Shown here: in pieces, positions 45,261-52,302 of the stretch
Layout: the number at the start of each line of letters is the position of its first letter
Numbering within the stretch: the stretch's first letter is position 1
Source of the DNA: Deinococcus peraridilitoris DSM 19664
GTDB lineage: Bacteria > Deinococcota > Deinococci > Deinococcales > Deinococcaceae
Length of the DNA: 64,000 bases
Reading direction: 5' to 3'
NCBI RefSeq assembly: GCF_000317835.1
Contig: NC_019793.1
Coordinates: forward strand, 434,001 to 498,000
The notes under the pieces: model-generated
What the model was told of the DNA's origin: nothing
The model's database searches: none
The model's input: the letters and a program-made list of their open reading frames with translations, nothing else
Position numbers and translations under genes: made by a program

Positions 45261-45532
45261 GTCAGACTGAAGTTGTGACTCGACCAGAGCTAACCCTGAC
45301 ACTCAAGGTGCCTGAAACCGACTTTGATGGCGTTGACTTGACCTTAGCTCTGCAATTCATCATTGATGCAAAGCAACACTTCGACCGTTACGGAGGGAGC
45401 GAGAGCACGCGGTATGGCTTGTGGTCTTCGTACAAGGTGCTGCACCGCGTCATGGCGCGGTACGCCGAGGCGCTGGGGGACTCGGCGCTGTTTGGGGCCT
45501 TTCCAGACCCTGACGAACTGTTCGCCCGCTAA
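45257..45532 (+). CDS. Phage early hypothetical protein
   Basis: 91 residues starting MSQTEVVTRPELTLTLKVPE. Helical with LTLALQFIIDAKQHFDRYGG; no known domain. Translationally coupled to the preceding gene and followed after 10 bp by another small gene with RBS GGAGAGGT. Confidence 0.6.
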   Translation: MSQTEVVTRPELTLTLKVPETDFDGVDLTLALQFIIDAKQHFDRYGGSESTRYGLWSSYKVLHRVMARYAEALGDSALFGAFPDPDELFAR

Positions 45533-45542
45533 GGAGAGGTAT

Positions 45543-45764
45543 ATGACAGTTGCTGAACTTATCGCGCTCCTACAAGCCATGCCCCAAGATGCACAGGTCG
45601 TCACCGACCTCGCCGAAGCGGGAATCGTGCGCGTCGGTCCACCAAGAGAAGTCATCGTGTACCGGCGCATCGCCGGAACGAAGCGCAGGCGCTCTTACCT
45701 GACTACATGGTGGTATCGGGACGAGCCGCTGCCGAGGATTCATGCCCACTGCGTCATGCTGTGA
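45543..45764 (+). CDS. Small phage protein of the MTVAELI type
   Basis: 73 residues. The opening MTVAELIALLQAMPQDAQVV is shared with the minus-strand gene at 52049-52246, and this short family is common in phages. The C-terminus differs (RRSYLTTWWYRDEPLPRIHA). Function unknown. Confidence 0.6.
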   Translation: MTVAELIALLQAMPQDAQVVTDLAEAGIVRVGPPREVIVYRRIAGTKRRRSYLTTWWYRDEPLPRIHAHCVML

Positions 45765-45788
45765 CCGCCCCCTAAAAGGAAAACAACG

Positions 45789-45977
45789 ATGAAAGGACAC
45801 GGCCCCCATCCGCTTTGGCGTCACAAAAAGACAGGCGGCATTTACGAGGAAATCGCGCGTGGCCGCCTTGAACACGATGAAACCCCCGTGGTGGTGTACC
45901 GACACTGCCTGAAGGCTGAAGTGTGGGTGCGCCCAGAGGCAGAGTTCATGGACGGTCGCTTCGAGCCACTGGGCTAA
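45789..45977 (+). CDS. DUF1653-like small phage protein
   Basis: 62 residues: HPLWRHKKTGGIYEEIARGR, TPVVVYRHCLKAEVWVRPEA, EFMDGRFEPLG. The Y-x-H-K-x-G-x-x-Y and VVYR…VWVRP…FxDGRF pattern resembles DUF1653. RBS AAAAGGAAAACAACG. Confidence 0.65.
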   Translation: MKGHGPHPLWRHKKTGGIYEEIARGRLEHDETPVVVYRHCLKAEVWVRPEAEFMDGRFEPLG

Positions 45978-46016
45978 CCGCCCTACTTAGTTCAAACGAG
46001 GACCCTCATCCAAGAA

Positions 46017-46313
46017 ATGAAGTATTTGTTAAGGTTAAATATGCCGCGTCAAAACGGAAGGGCGAGAAGTCGAGCAAGAGCAGTCGTTCAAGAACAACTC
46101 GGCAACATCACGGCAACGAAGCCGGAACCCACTAAGGTCTACGACGCCCCGATCGACATGACGTACGAGCCCCGCAGCCGCGTGGACCGCAAACGCCTCT
46201 ACGTGAACAGCCGCGAGAATAATCGCGCCCGTGAACTGGAACAACGCGAGAAAGACCGCCTCGCCGCCCTTCGAGCTCGCGCAGCTGCAGCGAACCTGCA
46301 GGCCGAGAACTAA
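46017..46313 (+). CDS. Phage early basic protein, last of the early operon
   Basis: 98 residues; Arg-rich, with a C-terminal helix RELEQREKDRLAALRARAAA. An internal ATG at 46041 (MPRQNGRARSRARAVVQEQL) is an alternative start. A hairpin terminator follows 15 bp after the stop. Not recognised. Confidence 0.55.
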   Translation: MKYLLRLNMPRQNGRARSRARAVVQEQLGNITATKPEPTKVYDAPIDMTYEPRSRVDRKRLYVNSRENNRARELEQREKDRLAALRARAAAANLQAEN

Positions 46314-46327
46314 TATCAGATCTAACA

Positions 46328-46353
46328 GAGAGCCGCCCCGATGGGCGGCTCTC
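46328..46353. terminator. Terminator between early operon and integrase
   Basis: Hairpin with 11-bp arms GAGAGCCGCCC / GGGCGGCTCTC and loop CGAT, between convergent genes (46313 plus, 46384 minus). Confidence 0.75.
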
Positions 46354-46383
46354 GTGGTTCCACTGGGTTTCTGTTCCAGCACC

Positions 46384-47316
46384 TCAGCTCGCAGCTGCTT
46401 CACCCCAGTGGTTCACCACGGCTGCGATCTTGCGCCGGTCGCCCTTCGCGTACGTCTCGGTCGTCTGCGTGCTGCTGTGCCTGAGATGGGCTGCAGTGAG
46501 CATCAGATCACCCGTCTCGTCATGCAGTCTGGTCGCGCAGTGGTGCCTCAGACCGTGAAACTGCCGCTTCGAATACCGCACCTGCCCTTTCTCGCACAGT
46601 CGCTTCAGGTGATCGCGCAAGGTGCGCTCCTGACGCCAACGCAACACCCGACCCTCACGCGTCGGCAACGCCTCCAGGGCTGACACCAGCGCCGCGCTGA
46701 GGTGCACCTTCGCGGCTTTGCGGCCCTTGCCAATCACCATCACCTCGCGCGCCTCCAGGTCGATGTCCGACCACTGCAGCTTCACCACCTCGTGAATGCG
46801 CAGGCCAGCTTGGGCGGCCATCAGCACCATCACGCGTTCCATCGGATCCGCGACGGCCAGCAGCTTCTCCACGTCCTCGTTCGAGTACGCCTCTCGTTTC
46901 AGGTGAGCCGGCACGTTGTCCCGCACGGGTGGAATGTCCGCGAACGGATCGCTCTGCGTCGCGCCTGCCCAGCGCAAGGCGCGGTACAGGGCCCGCACGC
47001 CGGAGCGGGCATTGTTGACGCTGCCGGGCTTCAGGTCCCGGTGCAAATGCCCGAGGAAGGCCGCTCCTAAATCCGGGTCACCTTCAAGTAGCCGCCTGGT
47101 GCTCATGCGTTCCGTGAACCGCAGGAATTTGCGCAGGGCGCCACGGTACTGCAAGAACGTGCGAGGGCTGGTCTGCGAGGCTGAGCGGCCGTAGTGCAGC
47201 TGGTGATGCTGCACGAGGCTGCAGAGGGTGGGGTAGTCGCGCTCATCGAGGGCGCGGAGGGCCACTTTGGCTCGCTTCTTCTTCGACAGGTCCGTCCAAA
47301 CAAAAGATTCGCTCAC
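46384..47316 (-). CDS. int: Tyrosine recombinase (phage integrase)
   Basis: 310 residues with GTG start at 47314-47316 and GGGAG upstream. N-terminal SAM-like core-binding domain (TFLQYRGALRKFLRFTERMS), then catalytic domain: Arg in AAQAGLRIHEVVKLQWSDID, Lys in VMVIGKGRKAAKVH, HxxR in FHGLRHHCATRL, His in LRHSSTQ and nucleophile Tyr in TTETYAKGD. XerC/D-like length without an extra N-terminal arm-binding domain. It lies 4.8 kb from the comM junction, unusual for a phage integrase. Confidence 0.92.
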   Translation of the reverse strand: MSESFVWTDLSKKKRAKVALRALDERDYPTLCSLVQHHQLHYGRSASQTSPRTFLQYRGALRKFLRFTERMSTRRLLEGDPDLGAAFLGHLHRDLKPGSVNNARSGVRALYRALRWAGATQSDPFADIPPVRDNVPAHLKREAYSNEDVEKLLAVADPMERVMVLMAAQAGLRIHEVVKLQWSDIDLEAREVMVIGKGRKAAKVHLSAALVSALEALPTREGRVLRWRQERTLRDHLKRLCEKGQVRYSKRQFHGLRHHCATRLHDETGDLMLTAAHLRHSSTQTTETYAKGDRRKIAAVVNHWGEAAAS

Positions 47317-47510
47317 GGTGTCTCCCGTGAGCCGGTCTGGATGTGGCGTGACCAAGGGCCATAAAATGACCCTTGGGCCGCTAGTACCGGCTCCACGCTC
47401 AGGGCTGCTCGAACAGCGCCTGAGCACCTTTATTCTATTTCGCCTGTAGTTAAAACGTTATCGCCCTACACGCCGTTTTCTTAACGCAAACGCCTGATAA
47501 TTTCGCAGAC

Positions 47511-47557
47511 AACAAAAAATGCCCCGCTCCCAGCCGAAGCCAGGAGCGGGGCAAAAG
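47511..47557 (-). terminator. Terminator of the late operon
   Basis: Hairpin TGCCCCGCTCC-N12-GGAGCGGGGCA (47520-47553), followed on the minus strand by TTTTTTG. Sits 38 bp beyond the last late gene. Confidence 0.85.
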
Positions 47558-47594
47558 TGTTACCGCACGAGCACAGCCCAACCGTACCCGCACA

Positions 47595-48020
47595 TCACCG
47601 GAAGTCAGGCGCAGGAGGCGTCAAAAACTTCGCGCGCAACGCACCATCAGGCAGACGGTACCGAGCGAACACATCCACGTGCTCACCCGTCATCTCCAAC
47701 ACGAACGACTTCCCGGCCGGAACGAGCACCCGACTGAAATCACACAGCACCTCCGGGCCATTCACAACGCAACGCGCGTCATTCAAACGCAACCGGGAAC
47801 CACTCAACTTCCACTGACCCAGCGTCACGTCCTGCCCAACTGCCGAGAAACGCAACGCGGGTTCACCTCGCCCTGAAAATCCCCGTGAAAGACTCGCAGC
47901 GTCACCTTTGCCCAACTCCAGGGCCGCCGTGTCCTCCGGGCTGAACTGCGGACCTGAGGTACTCGTGCTGGGCGCGCAGGCTCCCAACATCAGCAGTCCG
48001 AGCAACCAAACACGCTTCAT
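47595..48020 (-). CDS. Prophage-encoded lipoprotein
   Basis: 141 residues; signal peptide with lipobox LMLGAC (Cys 15). The mature domain is beta-rich with three further Cys (ARCVVNGPEVLCDFSRVLVP). No tail or lysis family fits; position at the very end of the late operon is typical of lysogenic-conversion or superinfection-exclusion genes. Overlaps the preceding gene by ATGA. Confidence 0.65.
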   Translation of the reverse strand: MKRVWLLGLLMLGACAPSTSTSGPQFSPEDTAALELGKGDAASLSRGFSGRGEPALRFSAVGQDVTLGQWKLSGSRLRLNDARCVVNGPEVLCDFSRVLVPAGKSFVLEMTGEHVDVFARYRLPDGALRAKFLTPPAPDFR

Positions 48021-48364
48021 TCCACCACTCCACTCTGCAGTTCAGGTGCGTTCACGACCGGCCCCACTCCCACAGGCTCGTCTTTCAGCAGCTGGTAGGC
48101 GAACTCGATCAACGCCGCGGCCAGCTGACGCTGCTGAGCGTCCACCAGCGGAGTGTCCATGGCGAGCTTCACGAGTGGCCCGAAGCGAGGGATGAACACC
48201 ACCGCGTCATCCAGCTTCTCGATGAACTCCACCAGGTTCTCCGTGGCTTTCTCTGCGGCAGCGGTGCCGGTGGCACCCAGGGCCATTTGTTCACGGACGT
48301 ACTTCTTGGCGGCGGCGAGGGCTTCTTCACTAAAGAACTTCTTGAGTTGATCGGCGACGGTCAT
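48017..48364 (-). CDS. Phage late hypothetical protein
   Basis: 115 residues from ATG 48362-48364 with AGGAGGACCGC, a near-perfect RBS. Amphipathic helical (VADQLKKFFSEEALAAAKKY, RQLAAALIEFAYQLLKDEPV); no membrane span. Coupled to the lipoprotein gene. Unknown. Confidence 0.65.
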   Translation of the reverse strand: MTVADQLKKFFSEEALAAAKKYVREQMALGATGTAAAEKATENLVEFIEKLDDAVVFIPRFGPLVKLAMDTPLVDAQQRQLAAALIEFAYQLLKDEPVGVGPVVNAPELQSGVVE

Positions 48365-48438
48365 GCGGTCCTCCTGACAGGAAAGAAAAGGAGTACCTGA
48401 CTCACGACAGGTACTCAACGAAAAGTTGAGCTTCCAGG

Positions 48439-50337
48439 TTATTGACGCTCGAAAGCGCCCGCGTCGATATTGCTGCTCGGCAGCGTAAAATTCGCCAAAT
48501 CCACCGTGACGCTGTACGGCACACCAGCAATCGTCACCGTCAGGTACTGCAGAATCGAACGGTTGAGGGCCGGAGAGTCCGCCTGCAAGCGGTAATCACC
48601 GGTCGTGCTGGCCTTCAGCGGCCCAACGAACTTCGGATCAGCCAGCACGGTGGTGCTGGCCCGCGCGGTCGTCCCGTTGTTGAAGCTCGGCCCGCCCCCC
48701 GTGCGCCAGATGACGTTATGCCCCTCATCCGCACCTTGCCCGTAGAATTCACTCTTCGAAGGATTCGAGCGACCTTCGATGATGTTCCCGTGCGCGCTGA
48801 GGATCGTCGAGTCACAACCGGCAAAGCACGCGATACCGACATTCACGTAATACGCGGTGTTGTTGTGGAACTCCGTACCGAAGTTCGCGCCCCATCCACT
48901 CTCCGCGCCACGCACCACCAGCAACTCCGCACCCACGTCCGCACCGACGAACAGGTTGTACTGGTACTTGTTGTAATCACTACGGTTATCCGTCGATCCA
49001 CCCAACTCACTGAAGGTCGCTTCGTTCAGCGCTTTGTTGTGATGAATCCAGTTGTTGCTCCCCCGGAAGATTTCAATGCTGGCCCCTTCGATGAGGTAAT
49101 CCTCACTGCATCCGAAGTTCGCACTGGTGGTGTTCCAGGCGACTTCGTTGTCATCACTGTTCAGCAGGATCGCGAAGAAGCCGGAATCGTTATCGCCGTT
49201 GTCCGGGGTGTTCTGACTGGCGATGCTCATCTTCTCCAGGGTGTTGCGCAGGATTTTGTTGAAGCGCCCCTTGCCTTCCCCGTCCGTGGTCTGGATGCCC
49301 ACTGTCAGACCCGTGAGGTAATTTCCTTCGATGGTGTTGTTGCTGCCCGCCACGCGAATCCCGACGCGCCAGCCTGCCGGTGTGGTTTTGCATTTCACCG
49401 CGTCCGAAGGCACCGGAGGGACGTGCGAAGACGCCACGGTGACGCTCAGACCACGCACCTGCTGGTAGGAGCCGGTGACGTTGATGGTACTCTCACCGCT
49501 GGTCATGCGGAATTTCGGCATTCCCAGCGACGTGTCACCGTACGCACCGATGGTGATGTTGCTGGTGGACGTGCCATTCCATTTCGCGGCGAACTGCCCA
49601 TCCCAGCTGCAACCCCGCTTGAAGTAGAGTCCCTCACCGGGATTCAGGCTGAGCGTGCTGACGTTGGCCAGGGTCCGCCAGGCCCGCGTCGGATCACGTC
49701 CATCGAGAGAGTCACTGCCGGCGCAATCCACGAAGTACGCCACTTGATCCGGTGGCGGCAGCAGGTCACCGGAGGGTTGCACGACCACTTCACCACTGAC
49801 CGGGGAGGTGGTCGTGCCGGTCGCATCATCCGGCAGGCTGGTGCCGATCAGGTTGAGCGGGGCGTACACGCGCAGTTCGTTGATTGCCACCGCGCTGTTT
49901 TCGCTGTTGCCGTACCCGGTCACGCGGATGTAGCGGGCGCTTTGCCGTGCCCAGGTGAGCGTCTGGTACCCCTCCTTGTCTCGCGCGGGTCGGAGGGGCG
50001 TGACCGTCCGGCGACTCACGACCGTCACCCATGGGCCCGAGGTGCTCCCCGCCAGGTCGACTTTCAAGGCGGTGTTGCGTTCCGCTCCGCGGTACAGCAC
50101 CAGGTCAATACTGTCGACGTCCTGCACACTGCCCAGGTCGCACGTGAGACTTTGAGGCGCAACGTTCGCGGAGAACCAGGTGTTGGCCTTGCCGTCAATG
50201 GCGAGCGTGGGGGGAAATTCACGCTTCAGGCCGCTGCTGGTGACACTCACGCAGGGAATCAGGGCCCCCTGCGCCTGGGTGACGCAGGAAGCGAGGAACG
50301 CCAGCGCCAGCATTACTCCCAAGGGTTTGTAGGTCAT
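48439..50337 (-). CDS. Secreted beta-helix lipoprotein with discoidin-like domain
   Basis: 632 residues. Signal peptide ending in a lipobox-like LAFLASC (Cys 18). Residues about 30-165 resemble an F5/8-type-C (discoidin) carbohydrate-binding domain (AIDGKANTWFSANVAPQSLT, ARYIRVTGYGNSENSAVAIN). The rest (about 200-620) is a right-handed parallel beta-helix of pectate-lyase type (NNTIEGNYLTGL, NDNEVAWNTTSANFG). Start overlaps the endolysin stop (ATGA). The signal peptide separates it from structural tailspikes; it may be displayed on the host to modify or bind surface sugars. Confidence 0.75.
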   Translation of the reverse strand: MTYKPLGVMLALAFLASCVTQAQGALIPCVSVTSSGLKREFPPTLAIDGKANTWFSANVAPQSLTCDLGSVQDVDSIDLVLYRGAERNTALKVDLAGSTSGPWVTVVSRRTVTPLRPARDKEGYQTLTWARQSARYIRVTGYGNSENSAVAINELRVYAPLNLIGTSLPDDATGTTTSPVSGEVVVQPSGDLLPPPDQVAYFVDCAGSDSLDGRDPTRAWRTLANVSTLSLNPGEGLYFKRGCSWDGQFAAKWNGTSTSNITIGAYGDTSLGMPKFRMTSGESTINVTGSYQQVRGLSVTVASSHVPPVPSDAVKCKTTPAGWRVGIRVAGSNNTIEGNYLTGLTVGIQTTDGEGKGRFNKILRNTLEKMSIASQNTPDNGDNDSGFFAILLNSDDNEVAWNTTSANFGCSEDYLIEGASIEIFRGSNNWIHHNKALNEATFSELGGSTDNRSDYNKYQYNLFVGADVGAELLVVRGAESGWGANFGTEFHNNTAYYVNVGIACFAGCDSTILSAHGNIIEGRSNPSKSEFYGQGADEGHNVIWRTGGGPSFNNGTTARASTTVLADPKFVGPLKASTTGDYRLQADSPALNRSILQYLTVTIAGVPYSVTVDLANFTLPSSNIDAGAFERQ

Positions 50338-50828
50338 GTGATCTCCTCGAGCGCCACGAAACGGCGCAAGTCATTCAGGCGGTTCGTCCAGCCACGCATG
50401 AAGCGCAGCTGCGTCGGGTTGTGCCGGACGATCGCGCGGTAAAAGGCGCCCCGAGCAACCAGTAACTCCCGCGCGATTTCGGTCTGCATGTTCGGTGTGC
50501 CCATCGGCACTTGCGCTTTGGCTTGCTTGAGCATGTACCCGAGGTTTCCTGGTCCGTGGTTCACGGCGATGTCGAAACACACGGCGTTCAAGGGCCACAC
50601 CCGCCCGGCCGTCACGCGGTTCCAGTACCGTTGTCGGTAGATGGCGGCGACTTCGGCGGGTGTGATGCTCCAGACATCCCGGGGTGGTCGGCCCTGAGCT
50701 TTGCACCAGGCGTTGAAGGTGCCCTGGGTGATGCCGCAATTCGTGCGGCCACCCCGGTCAAAGGGATCGTCGACCTTCCCGCCTTCCCAGCGGAGCGTGA
50801 ATCTGAGGGCGCGTTCAAAGTCCGTCAT
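50334..50828 (-). CDS. GH108-family endolysin (phage lysozyme)
   Basis: 164 residues: ALRFTLRWEGGKVDDPFDRG with the catalytic Glu of GH108, then GGRTNCGITQGTFNAWCKAQ, and DIAVNHGPGNLGYML. Cuts the glycan strand of peptidoglycan at lysis. A C-terminal peptidoglycan-binding part is partly kept (LRFMRGWTNRLNDLRRFVAL). Overlaps the holin gene start-to-stop (ATGA). Confidence 0.92.
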   Translation of the reverse strand: MTDFERALRFTLRWEGGKVDDPFDRGGRTNCGITQGTFNAWCKAQGRPPRDVWSITPAEVAAIYRQRYWNRVTAGRVWPLNAVCFDIAVNHGPGNLGYMLKQAKAQVPMGTPNMQTEIARELLVARGAFYRAIVRHNPTQLRFMRGWTNRLNDLRRFVALEEIT

Positions 50829-51292
50829 GCGGCCTCCTTTGTGGCGGGCGCCTCGCCGCCCCGACCTTTGAGGACGGCGATGACGGCCGTCAGGACGGGC
50901 GGGACCGGGAGGCCCATTCGTCCGGCGTTCTCGGTGATGCTCAGCAGTTCGATGGCGATGAACCAGTACGCCACGCCGTTGCGCAGCACCGGGCCCTGCC
51001 CGAGTGCCTGGTCAGTCAGGTGCCCGACGGCAATCAGCGCGAAGATGCCGACTTTCTTCACGACGCCCCGGTACCCGCGGCTGCTTGACAGCCCCGGTCC
51101 GAGGTTCTTCTTGCCTTCGTAAGCGGAGGCGCCCCAGCCGGTACCGAAGTCGATAACGCTGAGCAGGAACAGCTGCTGGAGTGGGGGTGTCCACTCACCG
51201 AAGAGGTGGGTGGTGAGGAAGCTGGTGCTGATACCGATGAGGACACCGAGGGTGGTGAATGTCGCCTCGATGGCGGCGGGAAATTTGATCAT
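50825..51292 (-). CDS. Phage holin (holin-4/toxin-secretion type)
   Basis: 155 residues from ATG 51290-51292 with TTGGAGCATC upstream. Hydrophobic segments: IEATFTTLGVLIGISTSFLT, LQQLFLLSVIDFGTGWGASA, VGIFALIAVGHLTDQALGQG and VAYWFIAIELLSITENAGRM. The DFGTG…ENAGRMG pattern is typical of the phage_holin_4_1 family, which forms membrane holes to release the endolysin encoded next. Confidence 0.88.
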   Translation of the reverse strand: MIKFPAAIEATFTTLGVLIGISTSFLTTHLFGEWTPPLQQLFLLSVIDFGTGWGASAYEGKKNLGPGLSSSRGYRGVVKKVGIFALIAVGHLTDQALGQGPVLRNGVAYWFIAIELLSITENAGRMGLPVPPVLTAVIAVLKGRGGEAPATKEAA

Positions 51293-51422
51293 GATGCTCC
51301 AACCGCCAAGGCGGAATGAAAGAGGCACCCCTCACGGAGTGCCTGGTTTGATGTTGTTTGTGTGTAGTACGGCGAGGTGCAGAAAGTATCAGGCGGGTCC
51401 AAAGTGGACTGCTACCCTAAAC

Positions 51423-51458
51423 CCAGCAGGGAGCACTCGGAAAAGTGCTCCCTGCTGG
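51423..51458. repeat. 15-bp hairpin between holin and moron genes
   Basis: Perfect inverted repeat CCAGCAGGGAGCACT / AGTGCTCCCTGCTGG with a 6-nt loop; no U-run. May bound the moron gene or terminate leftward transcription. Confidence 0.5.
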
Positions 51459-51537
51459 CGGGCCGCCGAAGCGAACCACTGCGTGTGACGACTCAGTGTA
51501 ACGCTTCAAGTCAAGCTGCCCGCCGCATCGGAGCTGT

Positions 51538-52047
51538 ATGGAACACCTGACTGAAGCAGTGGAAAAAGCTGTACGCGAAGAAAACTGGTATGCCGCGCTC
51601 GGTCTGGCGCTCGCCCTGCCTGACATTTGCGGCAAATACTACCGACCGAATGAGAAGAGTAGCACCCGCTATATCGAGTGGTTCGACCAGTACGTCCAAC
51701 CGAAGTACACGAGTGGAGTGGGGCCTTCGCGCACACCTCATGTTTTCCTGTCAGGCTCCGACTGTTACGCCTTGAGGTGCGCGTTCCTCCATGAAGGCTC
51801 AGAGCAAACGCCGCGCGGCAAAATCGAACCGAACCGAGCGCTAGACACGTTTCAGTTCGTCGTGTCCCCGCCCCCATCCTCGGTTCACATGAATCAGAGG
51901 GACAGTAAATTGCAGCTTGATGTCCGAAAATTCGCGACGGATATGGTAGCCAGCGTGCGGGAGTGGCTTGCCATGGAACCGAGCATCAACACAAGCACCT
52001 TGCTCGAAATCGAGGTGATTGACCCGACAAAAGGCTTCAGCTTCTGA
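51538..52047 (+). CDS. Moron gene with HEPN-like RX4H motif
   Basis: 169 residues on the strand opposite to all late genes. The block SGSDCYALRCAFLHEGSEQT contains R-C-A-F-L-H, an RX4H motif placed as in HEPN ribonuclease or nucleic-acid proteins; helices around it (HLTEAVEKAVREENWYAALG, RKFATDMVASVREWLAMEPS) fit a HEPN bundle. Family not firmly recognised. Opposite-strand, self-contained position between hairpins is typical of phage moron, often defence or exclusion, genes. Confidence 0.6.
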   Translation: MEHLTEAVEKAVREENWYAALGLALALPDICGKYYRPNEKSSTRYIEWFDQYVQPKYTSGVGPSRTPHVFLSGSDCYALRCAFLHEGSEQTPRGKIEPNRALDTFQFVVSPPPSSVHMNQRDSKLQLDVRKFATDMVASVREWLAMEPSINTSTLLEIEVIDPTKGFSF

Positions 52048-52048
52048 G

Positions 52049-52246
52049 TTATCCTCCTCCGATCAACAGTATGGGTGGGCCCGGCTGGAGTTGGGAGAAC
52101 CAGGCCCTGTCGCCTAGATCCTCCACGATGTTCGCCACGTCCAACTCCGGCTCAAAGCCAAGCGTCCGACCGTCAACAGATGGCACCAGTACCCGCATAT
52201 CTTGCGGGTACGCCTTCAATTTTTCGATAAGTTCTGCGACTGTCAT
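52049..52246 (-). CDS. Small phage protein of the MTVAELI type
   Basis: 65 residues starting MTVAELIEKLKAYPQDMRVL, with GGAGGCGCG upstream; related at the N-terminus to the early gene at 45543. Ends in a hydrophobic GPPILLIGGG. Convergent with the moron gene (1 bp apart). Unknown. Confidence 0.65.
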   Translation of the reverse strand: MTVAELIEKLKAYPQDMRVLVPSVDGRTLGFEPELDVANIVEDLGDRAWFSQLQPGPPILLIGGG

Positions 52247-52302
52247 CGCGCCTCCTGCTTGAGTCTAATTGCCCTGACCAGCGGTCATATTTTGAGTAGG
52301 TA

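Noticed and set aside
48442..50442. 666-codon plus-strand frame antisense to the beta-helix lipoprotein
   Set aside because: Arg/His/Val-rich mirror of the real gene; no start signal or domain.
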